In this document: positions 48,060 to 60,221 of the stretch, piece after piece | Numbering within the stretch: the first letter of the stretch is position 1 | Layout: every line of letters starts with the position of its first letter | Notes under the pieces: model-generated | Database searches by the model: none | The model's input: the letters and a program-made list of their open reading frames with translations, nothing else | What the model was told of the DNA's origin: nothing | Program-made: the position numbers and the translations under genes | NCBI RefSeq assembly: GCF_004027225.2 | Contig: NC_044277.2 | Location: 29,526,995-29,590,994 of the forward strand | Origin: Strigops habroptila | Taxonomy: Eukaryota; Chordata; Aves; Psittaciformes; Psittacidae | Direction of reading: 5' to 3' | DNA: 64,000 bases

Positions 48060-48380
48060 CCACCCTATTTATATCCATTGAACATTAAAGGTGATCGCCC
48101 TGGGGTGTTCGTGTCCCCCCCACCGGCCGCGTCACGAGGCTCAGATAACAAACAGAGTCCTGGCTGCACAGCAGATCTGTCGCAGAGATTATCTGCTTGT
48201 TTGAAGTGAAATTTAGCTGGTCTTAATCAGAAATCTAACCGCATCAGGTTCGCATTAGCTTGTGCGGAGGTAGGAGTTTCACACGCTGACATGGTAGCAA
48301 TTAAGTGAGTCGCTACTGGTTCTTACCCCAGGGTACAACTTTGTTTTGTTCCTTGCAGATTAGTGGGGCTGCGTGCGTTT
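48060..48380. promoter_or_regulatory. candidate enhancer with GATA-type sites
   Basis: Non-repeat sequence with AGATAA at 48143-48148 and TTATCT at 48189-48194 (the same GATA site in inverse orientation), the latter inside the inverted repeat GCAGAGATTATCTGC (48182-48196). There is also a short CpG-rich piece at 48120-48140 and TAAT-type cores near 48300. Inference from motifs only. Confidence 0.27.
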
Positions 48381-49495
48381 CCACATAGTTTTCTTTCCTG
48401 TAGACCCTGGCTATTTCATGTTGAACCCTCTGGGACCGTTTATTAGACCACACAAACGGTAATTATTTTCCAAAGAGGCGGAAAGCGTTCCAGATCTCTG
48501 GCACAGCCAGTTACAAAAAATGTTGTGAATCTGAGCAAGGGGAGGGATATCACTAAAGGCCAAAGAAGCCTTAAACACAAACACAAGGGCTGACATATTT
48601 TTGAATGGCAGGAACAGAATACAAATACTCATTGCAAAATGCATCATTATGCCTTTCTTGGCATGGGAGGTGAGAGCAAGGGGAGCTCCTCTTGGGTCCC
48701 CCTTCATTTCTTCCCTTGGCTCCTTGGCTTGGACAAAACCACAAACCTCATCTCCTCTTCATGGAAAACCCTCCCAGAGGACCCAATTATAGCCTGGTTA
48801 CCCCTCACATGAGCCCACTGGGAGAACCCACATGTATTTCAAGACTGAGGCTGAAGGCCTGACATGCAGGAAGGGGCTGGATGTGTCCCACCCTTGGAAA
48901 CAGCACTTTGTATGAAAGGAAGAAGTCCACATGGAAAAAAAGGTGAGATCTGTAAGTTACAGCTGATCAGGATGAATGCACACACACACACACTATCAAT
49001 TATCTCAACCGAAAGTGAGCCGCCTGCCACTATGAGAGCAAATGTTTTTCACAAGATAAGCTGCTCTCAGATGAATTTTCAGCATGTGACAGTTTTTCAT
49101 CTGTGTGGCAACTATCTTTTCCTAAACAACCCTATGTGTTGTATATGCTGTAATGAAAGGACTGCTGTCCATTGCTTTCTAGAGTTCCCACCTACAATAT
49201 TCTGAGGCAGTCATGCAGGGAGTATCTTATTCCAAACCCATTGTGTTTCTCTTGGTGTTTGCATCAGTCAGGAGTGAATTCTTTTCCTGCAAATTGAGAG
49301 ACAAAATTCATATCTATTACCTCAAAAATGTGGAATTCTGGAGCCAGAATTGCTTCCACTCTCTAGACCAAACCATAAAAAACCAGAAAGAAGAGAAATC
49401 AATAAAATATCAATTTGCTGCCTGGTCAATGGCAATAGGTGATTACATTACCCTTGTGTTATCTTGTACAGTAACTTCATCTCATTAAGTCATAG
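48381..49495. other. intergenic; short CA repeat
   Basis: A (CA)7 tract lies at 48979-48993. Nothing else recognised. Confidence 0.45.
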
Positions 49496-50282
49496 AAGCA
49501 TAGAATCATAGAATAGTAAGGGTTGGAAAGGACCTTAAGATCATCTAGTTCCAACCCCCCTGCCATGGGCAGGGACACCTTGCCCTAAATCATGTGGTCC
49601 AAGGCTCTGTCCAACCTGGCCTTGAACACTGCCAGGGATGGAGCATCCACAACCTCCCTGGGCAACCCATTCCACTGCTTCACCACCCTCACTGTAAAGA
49701 ACTTCTTCCTCATATCTAATCTAAACTTCCCCTGTTTAAGTTTGAACCCATTACCCTTTGTCCTACCACTACAGTCCCTAAGGAAGAGTCCCTCCCCAGC
49801 ATCCTTATAGACTCCCTTCAGATACTGGAAGGCTGCTATGAGGTCTCCACGCAGCCTTCTCTTCTCCAGGCTGAACAGCCCCAACTCTCTCAGCCTGTCT
49901 TCATACGGGAGGTGCTCCAGCCCTCTTATCATCCTCGTGGCCCTCCTCTGGACTCTCTCCAACAGCTCCATGTCCTTTCTATGTTGAGGACACCAGAACT
50001 GTACGCAGTACTCCAAGTGAGGTCTCACAAGAGCAGAGTAGAGGGGCAGGATCACCTTCGACCTGCTGGTCATGCTTCTTTTGATGCAGCCCAGGATACG
50101 GTTGGCTTTCTGGGCTGCAAGCGCACACTGCCGGCTCATGTTAAGCTTCTCGTCAACCAACACCCCCAAGTCCTTCTCTGCAGGGCTGCTCTGAATCTCT
50201 TCTCTGCCCAACCTGTAGCAGTGCCTGGGATTGCCCCGACCCAGGTGTAGGACCTTACACTTGGCTTGGTTAAACTTCATAA
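49496..50282 (-). mobile_element. CR1 LINE 3' fragment, young
   Basis: A minus-strand CR1 with its 3' tail at 49496-49515 ('catagaagcatagaatcata' region), a 3' UTR to about 49584, and the C-terminal part of ORF2 to 50282. There homology ends abruptly at an ATG/Met-Lys-Phe position ('aacttcataa' then unique sequence). It is a 5'-truncated insertion of about 790 bases. The coding part is still open, and its wording is nearly the same as the 12 kb copy, so the two belong to the same subfamily and are fairly recent. Confidence 0.94.
49585..50280 (-). pseudogene. CR1 ORF2 C-terminal segment (231 codons, open)
   Basis: It begins [20 protein letters not shown] and ends ALDHMI at a stop; this is the region after the reverse transcriptase catalytic motifs. 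No frameshift or internal stop is present. Compared with the 12 kb copy it has scattered substitutions and lacks one Glu codon (SRSKVILPL against [10 protein letters not shown]). Truncated at the 5' end by the insertion process, so it encodes no catalytic site. Confidence 0.92.
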
Positions 50283-52099
50283 TAGGCTGACGCTGATCCC
50301 AAATATATAGTCACTTGTTGCAAGAGAGGGTGGACCTAAGCTAACATTACTGTTGGATGACTTGGGCAACTCTTCTACAGCATTTGAGTCCCCTGAAAGC
50401 TGTTTGAAGAGCCATGATTGCTCATGCATACACTGGCCTCAGCAAGTCTAGATGGGAACCTGCCTGTGTTGGACAAGCACAGAGAAGCCGAGGGAGTGAA
50501 CAGAGGCAAGAAGGCCAGTACAAATTTTCTCGGCTCCGATGTCTACATTTCGGAGGGGCTACAACATCCAAATACAAGTAACACATGAAGCAAGGAGGCC
50601 AGCATTTCGAACAAGCTCAGCCTGGATCTTTGCAGCAATCGCCACAACAGCTAAGTTGTGTTAAGTCCGTAGAGGTTTTGAAAGGCAAACATTAACGCTG
50701 GCAAGCAAAGATGATGGCAAATCCAGCTGTAAGCCACCAGCTGAGGATTTTCTAGAGATAGCGAATGGCCTGCTGCAGAGACCTGACTCCTGTCACGTTT
50801 GTGGACTCAGTGAGTGTCCGCGCTGCTGCTCGTGCCTTCTGATGCAGCTGGCGGGTGAGAAGCAGCCCAAGGCCATGTAGTTCTCCTTTGCTGGTACATA
50901 CTCTTGACAGGCAGCCTTTGGCACTGCATGGAAGAGGTGCCCATGTCAAGGGTGAATTTCCAGATCAAAGACTCAGTTCTGGCTCCATTAACACCCGTGT
51001 CATCTGGAGGGAATTGAGCTCCAGGTCAGGAAGGCCTCAGCTCCAGCAGCTGCAAGCTATACCTGGCTAGGAATCAGTCCATGCGCTTCTTATCTAAGCA
51101 GGTGTATTTTAGCTAGCCTGCACCAAACTTGTCCTGCTATCAGCAGCAGTGCAGTGGCATGAACAAGGGAAATCAGGCATAGTCCTTGGTAGACTTGTCC
51201 AGATGGTGACTGGTTCTTCACAGCTGGGGTTACTCGTGAGCACCTCCTGCATGCCATTACATGTAGGTTCTGTGCTGAGGAGCACTCCTCCTCTTCCAGC
51301 TCCACGGGATCCTGTGGGCCCTTTGTCTATCTTTGTAATTAACAGGACTACCTCTGACATTAGGAGGGTAATGGCTATTTTTATATTCTTTCAGCACTTT
51401 AACTGGGAAAGTGCTGTACGTTGCCTCTAGGAAGATTGTGTCCGTGTGTGCGTGTGCCAAGAGCTTTCATGCATAACATCATAGTTATGGATTTTAATGC
51501 CCTCCTCCACAGTTTTGCTGACCGAGTGAACAGCAGCATCAAGCACTTTCTATGTTAGTGGCCCCAAATCCAGACTCCCTGTCTTCCTCTTGGTTTAAGT
51601 TTAGATGCTGCGTTTCTCTATGGAGACACAAGTGACAAAGACTCCAATAAGCATAATTTCAATGGCTTTCTAAACTCATCCCATAACAGAGCAGGCATGT
51701 TGTATTTTGTAAGGCTTACAGAGTACTAAGCCAAATCAACTGACAGTTCAAAGGAGGCTGGGACAGAAATTCTTGTTCCATAATTATGCCATTCCTGACG
51801 GCAGCTACCACTTACATTTCTTGCTGTTTACTTTTCAAGAGGTCAACAACCAGTGTATGCAGGGAGGCTTTGCCTGGGAGTTATAATATTCCAATTGTGG
51901 TGTTCCTTTCAGCAGCTCCTGTCTTTTACTGGTCCAAGGTAATAACCTTCTTTATGTGTTTTCCTTTTTCTTCACTGAACGAGAACTACTCTCTTAAATT
52001 ATGTATATATATGTTTCCCATTAGCCAAAGCCCCCCCACCCCCAGTATTTATGAAAAAGTATAACAATGAAGATATCGACTTCCAGTTTTGAGCCACAA
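50283..52099. other. intergenic, no feature seen
   Basis: No gene, RNA or repeat recognised. Confidence 0.45.
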
Positions 52100-52295
52100 G
52101 ATTGATATTCCTCCAAAGTAAATACTGGCCTTGGCTGTGCCACAGTCAATATTTACCTTGAGTAAAATAAATCTTGCTGACAACCAAAATCTGAAGTCAA
52201 TATTGGTTTGCTGTAATCCAGCTGGTATAAAGTAATCAGTTTCCTTTATATTATGTGAATGCTTTATGCAAATATTTTCAAGTTAAAGGTGGGCT
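52100..52295. promoter_or_regulatory. candidate AT-rich element with POU octamer
   Basis: An exact octamer ATGCAAAT at 52266-52273, and 'gtcaatat' repeated at about 52146 and 52197 ('cagtcaatatttacc', 'gaagtcaatattggtttg'). Non-repeat. Weak call by motif only. Confidence 0.2.
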
Positions 52296-55200
52296 CTACA
52301 TTCCTGTAGTTGTAAATGCGGTACTGAAACCATCCCCCATTCTCAGTTATCCCAATCCTGGGAACTCTCCACAAGAGAGCATATGAAAGCTCTCCTATCT
52401 CAGAAACAATCTGTGAGTGACTGATTAACTATCTAATCTGTGTACCTACTCTGAGGCCCATTACTCCAGTGTCTAAGAGTCTTCCAAATCCTTCAGAGAG
52501 GCAAAGTTTGCAAAGAAAGGGAGTATCTTTCACTAGACCAGGTGATATAGTTGAGAAAGTGGATAAACTGGGTACACAAATCTTAGATCTAAAGATACAG
52601 ACTCTTCTTAAAACCCCTGCATCTCATTTATTTAGACCATCAGGTCTACAGCAATATCATTGCTACTACTACCTCTAAGGACAGAGATAATTTCTTCCTC
52701 CTAATCCATGGGGAAACATTTTAGTAGTCAAAAGAGGCCCTTCTAAAATGGATTTCCTTTGGTAACCAAGATTTGGCAACCATGTCATTTATCCGTGTTA
52801 TTGTTTATCTATTGATCAGTCACTCCCCACTCAGTACCATTGAAGCCTGTTGGCCAACACCCACCATTTGACAAATGGCAGATTCAAACTAATGAAGATC
52901 CTATATGTTTTATGCAAAACTGGTGAAGAAGAGGGACCTAGATTAGTCTTACTGGCCTTGGTCATGCCAGAGGAGTCGATCTGGGTAGTCAGCATGCCCA
53001 AGCCTTCATGCCCACTGCAGCACAGTTTGCCTCCTGCCCATGTGCCAGCCTGTGGGCGCAGGCGGCAGCACTGTGGAGCAAGCTGACAGGTAGAGATACT
53101 GCGTCGATATGAGGATGTAGAGCATCACTCCATCGTAAACAAGGTTGGAGTCATTCTGCTGACCATGGAAAAGCACCATTTTTCAAATTTCTGTGTGTAA
53201 CCAAGTATACTGTACCAGTACACACACAGAGAGAAAGTTGAAATTAGGTCATTCACTTAATTTGTAGTTCCAAATAGGGTGGACATCTTCGCAGAGCATT
53301 TTGCAATTACCATGACCAATGCACCCAGAAGCCTCTCTTTTATCTGGAACTATGTTGTTCCACTGCAGTGGCTGTTGTAGGCAACTGTGGCCATGAAGTC
53401 TGTGTGAAGCTCCCTCAGGCAGCTAAACCAGTCGCCAATAGGCTTTGCATATCAGGACAGAAATCGTGAGCTGCTTTCCATATTCAGTGAGAAAACAGGA
53501 AAAAGAACAGAGAGCTTTCGAATGACTCACTGATGGGCTGGGTTTTTTGTCCTTGCTGTAGCTTTTAAATTTCTAAATATAAATAATGAGTTGCAAGAAC
53601 TAAAAAATCATTAACTAGATTAAGTCCTGATGAAGTTTTGTAATTGTTATAGTGCCCAGAGTTGCTCTGCTAGATTATTTTTCCTTTGGTTCCGGTTACT
53701 TTGTGCAAAGATGCTGGTGGTCTCACAAATTCTTAAAAGATATCAGAAGAGAACCCTCAACACTCCCTGCAGTGCAATTCTGCTTGATTAGCAAAATCTC
53801 TAGGAGGTCAGTGGCTAGAACAGTTTGTGAGTTGTACTATAAAATAAAAAAATAATAATAAATTGTAATGTTTAAGGCCAGTGGAAGACCACAGCTGCAT
53901 AAAGCTGCAGACTCTATAGGCTCTTAGGGCTACACTAAAGCCTAGCTTTCCCCTCGGTATTAGTGTATCCATTCCCAAGGACAGGGATGCTTTCCACCAC
54001 AAAAAGGAAGATCTGACAGGACAGTGCTCAGGCCTATTTGCTTGTCACGACTGACAAAGGTATAAACCTGGGGCCAAGCCTAGGGTTATTTACTGGAAAT
54101 AATGAAGTTAACAATGCACATATAAATGCCCTCCATATTTCTATAGGGTGTTTTCCTCACTGGCCACCTGTTTCCTGACTAAAGCAGGCTGTGATGCAGG
54201 GTGGGCTCTGCAGGTCTTCACCTCATTAAGCTTCTCCACATTGATGGTGGATGACCCTGACTCCAAGGCAGACCATGCCTGCTCATCTGCAGAGGGCTGG
54301 CTCACCAGCTACTTGATTACATCTCTCCTGAAATTCTAGCTCCTTATCTCATTGAAAGCTAGACTGCAAATATTTCCCCAATTTACTTACCAAAGCGATT
54401 GGAGCTACTGCATGGATGCAAAGTGTCTGTAAATGGCAAAAGAGGTTATGAAGAGAAAGCAGGATGTGCATGGTGGCATGAGGATGCCAGCTCTGAAGCC
54501 TTGCACAGTGAGTCTGTAAAACACTTCTTTCCATGACAGGAAAATTATCCAGCCTTGCCCTGGGCCAGCCTGTACCTTCAGTAATTCAAAGTATTTTCTT
54601 GTACTCTGAGCTGAAGAGGGTATCGTGAGACAGGTAACCCAGAAAGAAAAAACAGGGTTGGGGGATGGCATAAATGACAATGTCCAAGTATTAATGTGAT
54701 ACTCAAAGAGATGCCCTTTAAAGCTGAGCTGACTCACAGGGAAGTGTTTCACTGTTTCCAAAACCTAGGACTTGTTTTCCCCACAGAAAGGACAGGAAAA
54801 CCCCAAACCAAACAGACTGAAGATACTTCTATTCTCCCTGACCCAAGTAAAAACAAAACAAAAGTGTAGAAATACTGGAATTTCCCAGAGGATGGAAATT
54901 TACTTTTTTTCCTAGCTGCAATCCCACAGCGGCAGGGCAGCTGAGCCATTTCTTTGGGCTTTTCTTTAGACATTACTGGAGCTACATAGGAAAGCAAAGG
55001 CTATACTTGCACTAAGCCTGACTAGGGTTATTGGCAGCAAACCTCTGCTTTCATGAGCTTGTGCGTGGTGAAAGAGAATCAAATGAAGCCTTAGACCTTC
55101 TCCTGTTTCTGGGTGAGTGCTTGGCACTCTCCCTCCAATGTAATAGGTTAGGACCTGCCTCCTCCTGAGCATGCCTGTGCCTTTGCTGAGCCTGACCCCG

Positions 55201-56249
55201 ATGCTAATGCAGGCATTAGGCACTCAAGCCAGTTGCCCAGGGTTAAAATGTGAAGAGCCCCAGCTATGACTCTCCCTATGGGGGTCACTGGCTGCAGGAG
55301 CCCCCTCCTCTGTGCAGCTGCAGCACTTGTCCTTGCTCGCATGCTCTTAGCCCCCCACTTTTTTCCCCAGCCTGTGAAATCAGAGAACACGGAGGGTCAC
55401 TCTAAACCAGTGAGGCAAGGACTATTGATGCCTGAGGAGCACAGCCTCACGGCATGCTGACTGAAACAGAAGGATGGGTTTCAGCCAAGGCCACTGACAT
55501 GACACCAGAGGTCAGTGGGACCCTGGCAGCTTCCACCAGAGGGGCTCCATTCTGTGCTTGGCAGAGGAGCAAGCTCTGAGGAGGTTCTAGTGTGCTTGGC
55601 ATTTGGAATGCACCAGGGCTGTGGGTAGGAGGATTTAACTGGAGATCTCAAAGAAAAAAAACAAAACACCCTCAATCAAACCAAACATTGAGTCTACAAC
55701 CTGATCCATGGACAGGTACTTGGCCTCGCTGTGTGACTTGGCCTTGCTGCCTGACGCCTGCACTAATAAGCAAATGCCATGACTCAGGTAATTCTCTCTC
55801 TCTCTGTCTCATTTTGTTTTGCAAGCCATGGCATGAGCTAGCTTTAGCCTTGCCGTAAAAATCTGACTCACTTCCTAAGGGCAGGCAAAAATAACCTCAG
55901 GATTTTTTAAAATCCTGCTTTCACCTTCTTAGCCACAACAGAAAGACATTGGGGATTTCTTGAGGGAAAAAAAAGAAACAAAAATCATTTTTTGTAAACA
56001 CAGATGAGATGTTCTTTCCAGCCTGATTTTCTTTGACTCTATGAGCTACTCCTTTTCAGAAAAGAAAATCTGTGCCTCTTCCATGGCTAGCATTTGACAA
56101 TCAGCACTTCTTCTCTCTTCCCTGAGTGGTAAGCCAGGGGGAGGGAGAGGGCTGAAAGTAAAGCAAAGAATTGTTCAGATTGCCTGGATCCCTCCGGGAA
56201 GTGATCTTTCTGCTTTTACTCCAGACACACGCCTCCCAGCTAGCCAGCA
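52296..56249. other. intergenic; short TC repeat
   Basis: A (TC)7 tract lies at 55793-55806. No exon or repeat family recognised. Confidence 0.45.
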
Positions 56250-56330
56250 GCTCCAACTAATTAGCACACGTGATGTGAATAGGAAATAAAGCCACAAACA
56301 ATAGTAGCGTGGGAACGCAGTGTAAACTGC
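56250..56330. promoter_or_regulatory. candidate Notch-response element: RBPJ site, CACGTG E-box, TAATTAG
   Basis: Within 65 bases lie 'aactaattagcac' (homeodomain core), CACGTG at 56267-56272 (class B E-box, also a known HEY/HES-type binding form), 'acaaacaatag' (SOX-like) and CGTGGGAA at 56308-56315, the strongest form of the RBPJ consensus and identical to the site next to the HEY1 start at 63394. It is 7.2 kb upstream of the HEY1 start codon. The motif match is direct; function is inference. Confidence 0.35.
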
Positions 56331-56340
56331 AATTACATAG

Positions 56341-56425
56341 ACCCCCCCGCCTTCCCCCACCCACCCCCCACTCTGCCCTTCCCCAAATAGATAAATAAAG
56401 GCATAAATAAATAAATAAGTGTATA
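56341..56425. repeat. C-run tract followed by (TAAA)-rich repeat
   Basis: C runs of 7, 5 and 6 with CCCACCC between them (56341-56385) could form a G-quadruplex on the minus strand. They are followed by AAATAGATAAATAAAGGCAT and then (AAATA)-type units to about 56425. Confidence 0.7.
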
Positions 56426-59400
56426 AATCCCAAAGAGCTGCTGAGGATACAGCAGATAAGCGTGGGAGGCAGCGCAAACCGTGCGGAGCAGGAGGTGAAG
56501 GTCTGCATTTGCAGGCCAGCTACTGCTTTCATTCCATACTTCAAGTATATCGAGGCTGCTTCGTTTCCTTTTGTTCAGTGCTGGGGCACAACAGAAAAAT
56601 GTGTTTGGGGAATTTCAGCACTTGCCAGGTCATGGGGGAGGTCACTCCACTTTTGTTGGGAGAGAGGCAGAAGAAGAAAGGGGGCAATCAAATATCCTCC
56701 TTGAGACAGCTTACAAGCACATGTCTCATGCTGTCAGGAGGCTAGGCTACAGTGTGACACTTCCAGCTTCTTGTCTTCCTGCCAAGCTGAATATGTTTGG
56801 TATACGTTATATATGTGAGAAGTGGTCACCACCTCCACAGCCGACCACAGCTTTAAGACATACTATAACAGAGCTATTGTGTGGGATTAAACACATTTGC
56901 TGTGGTTTAAGCATTACGAGCGTGTGACTGTTTGCACTTGCTTTAGAGCACTGTCATTAATACTGACCGTGGAGGTGTTCATACAGAGCTCATCATCACA
57001 GCATCACAGCGCTCAGACAGTTATGTATCGAAAGGCATGTCCTAGTGATTTGGTTTTTTGACAGGTAAACCCAAGGGATTTTTATTGCAGCTACAGCAAT
57101 ATAAATCAGAAAAGAAGCCTGGGAAGTTACTGTTATAGCTGACCTGGCATGCGGCTTTGGTAGCTCCTGTTCTCATATAACTGAGATTATCTGGAATAAA
57201 CCTTTCAGGTGGGTGCTATTTTGGAAGAAAACTATTTCCCCTGGAATAATTTTTCTTCTTTTAAAGCAGATGAAATGAAGGTCGCTCTGAGAACAGTGGA
57301 TCCACACAGGGTATTGGTTTTGCACTGCTATACTGGTCAGCTCTGCAGGATTCACAAGTCTTGACTTTTCTTAAACCTGTAGGAATGCTGCAGCTTTTAA
57401 GTACTGTAAGCAAGACTGAAATAGGGCATTTTGCAGGAAAATACCCTCAGTGTCAGCACAGGCCATTGTTACTTTGTTACTGTGTTTTCATGGCACTTCA
57501 AAATTGGCTTGAATCTCAAAATTAGCTGCTTTACAACCCCTCAGTTTGGAGTCAAAAACTCTTAGGTCAGGTGCTGATACACATGTAGATTATTTAGAAA
57601 ATAAAAACAATTTAGGAACCTAACAAAAAGTAGGTTCAGTATGTAACTTTGTTCTGGCAAAATCAGAATGGCACTTTGGTTGTTTATTTTTATCCTGGTA
57701 TTCCACAACGTAATGGAAGAGACAACTGATGATAGGATTTGATTTTGCTATCCTCCAATGTCCAAATACTCTGCCTGCCTGGAATAAGGTTTCACATTCA
57801 AGCCAGTCAAGCTTAGTTTTTATTTCATCTGAAGTAGGCAAATCAGGTTACTTTGTCAGGTTCTCCATGATGAAACCTTCGAAAGCCCCAACGGCCTTGT
57901 GACAATTAAAAATCCCTGGCACTTTCTCACTCTTGTCACACATGCTCAACATCCCCTCACAGGTCATTACTCTGTGATGGGGGGTGTCTTGTGCAGTGGT
58001 TGTTTCCTCAAGCCTAGCTTTTGCTCAGGTGGCTGACTGCTGTGGGACAGCAGGTGTCTAGTAAATGCTGCGGCAGAAAGGTGTGAGGTGAATAGAAGTT
58101 ATCATCTGAGAGAAAATAGAGACACTTTTCCAGGAGTCACTGCTCACCATGTCTGATAATATGATATCCACCACTTTAACTTGTCTGTGCAATGGTCATC
58201 AAAGGTTTTAATAGCTGGTACCTTCAAAAGCAATAAATTATTGCTTTGATTTGCTTTATTCCAAACTGTACTTACCAACAGCTACAGGGCATGCTCAACT
58301 TGCATTTATTTTTGCACGATGAAATCTAGTTCTGGGAAACTTTTTAGGAAAAAAGATAGTTTCTATTTGCCCCAAAGTCAGATTTTCCCCTGGAAAAGCA
58401 GACTTTTAAGTAACAGTCTGCATTGGAACAGAAGGTCTGGGAGTTGTTTTCTATCCTGTGCTTCCTAGCAAGAATGAATAGCACACACACACTTTTCTCA
58501 AAGATTCATCTTACTGGCAAAGAAAACTCAAAGTAGGGTTCAGACTGTAGACACTCTTTGGAGCAGGGACTTCCATACATCTCTGTATAAAACAGAACAT
58601 GGTTTGAACACTGCTCTCAGAACACTGAAGTTGCAAAATTGCTAGTCAGGAAAAATGGCTAGTCAGGCTGTTTCTTGATGGACTGCGAGGATTTCGACAG
58701 CAGGAAACCAGAGCAAGTTTCTGTATGATTATTCCTCAGTCCAATTATGAGAAAAGTACTGCAGGAACAGTAGAAAACTATCTTGGCAAACTACAGAGGT
58801 TTGGTGGAAAAGAGGTCTGAAAAAAGAAAAACAGGATTTTACTCTGCAATATCTGGTGCAAACTCTACTGTGCTACCGAGAAATGAATACAGGCATAAAT
58901 AAACAGCTCAGCTACAGGGAAACTGTCAGCTTGGTGGGATGGTGTCAGTAGGTGACACACATCCATGGCCATTGTCCACTCTAGCATTTGGCAATGCTGA
59001 TGGCGGCTGTCTTGCCAATAAAATGTCACTGAATTTCTTGTGGGATTTTACACACGAGGTACACGCTCACACATGTGGACATGACATGTCCATATTTTTC
59101 ACATAATTTTCCTGAGCAAAGGTAGCTGCAGATCAAACCAGTATTTTCTACACTATGCCACCCCAAGTCAACTCCCTTTTCATTTGTTATGAGACAGCCA
59201 TTAATTAACATGACCTGGTGTCATTCCTCCTGCAGGATCTTGGCCTCCTTCAGTGCACAGGACAGACTGTGCTTTGGAAATGGAAGAAGAGATGTCTAGT
59301 GGAAGAAGCTGCTGTCTTTAAGAGCCCTGGCTCAGAGGGAGGCTTGCATAAAAGGAGAAAAAGGGTCGAATTGATTGGAAAGGAAACCAGGTGATAAAAT

Positions 59401-60191
59401 AGACAACCTGCCTGTTCTCCCTCAATCAGAGGGCTGACTGAATATGAGGTAGCTTTGCCTGTCAGCAGCTTGAATGTGGGTTCACAGATTAGCCTTTTAC
59501 ACAGTTATAGCCCAGGTCTGGCTTTGGAGATGAGCTGAAGCCTTAATAGGTAAATGCGAAGACTACCTGCATTGTTTGGAGCCATCCAGAAGAGAAATCT
59601 GTCTGCACTGCTGCTGTTAATATGCTGACAGCGCTAGTCTTCCTTATTTATAGCTATACACTACTTCCAAAAAATGAGAGCTGAAACCTAGGTTGCAGCA
59701 GAAGTGCTGCAGCTGAGGCATTCTGCTTACAGCAAGGACTTTGTTGTAAAAATGATCCCCATCCTTGCCTAGCTTGAAGACAGAAATGTCCTGATGACGT
59801 GGACATCACTACAGATGCATGTCGGTGTGAATGTGTAATGCTTACGTCCTTCTGCTGCAGCAGATGCTCCAGCACAAAGGCATCTGCACTGCAGAACTTG
59901 GGGCCAGCATGTTCAGAGAGCACCCAAACCTAACTTCTGAACTGGGTATCAGAGATGTGCAGATACGAATTTCAGTGTTCAGCTCCTGAGAAAATATATT
60001 TACAGTCATTTACATGACATCTACAGTTATATACCGCTAACAGATCATGCAAGAAGTCTAAAGAACTCTTTCGTCACTCCTATTAACTTCCATTCCATCT
60101 ATGGTAACTAGTTTTGAACTGTGCCAGTGGCACCAACAATCAGCACAGCAACTTCTTGCTTGCAGAGCTGATGTTGCAGCTTGGTATTCAC

Positions 60192-60221
60192 GGGGGGGTC
60201 GGGGGGTGGCGGGGGGGGGGG
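60192..60221 (+). repeat. G-run tract, potential G-quadruplex
   Basis: Runs of 7, 6, 2 and 11 G within 30 bases. Strong quadruplex potential on the plus strand. The proline-rich reading frames on the minus strand come only from this tract. Confidence 0.85.
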
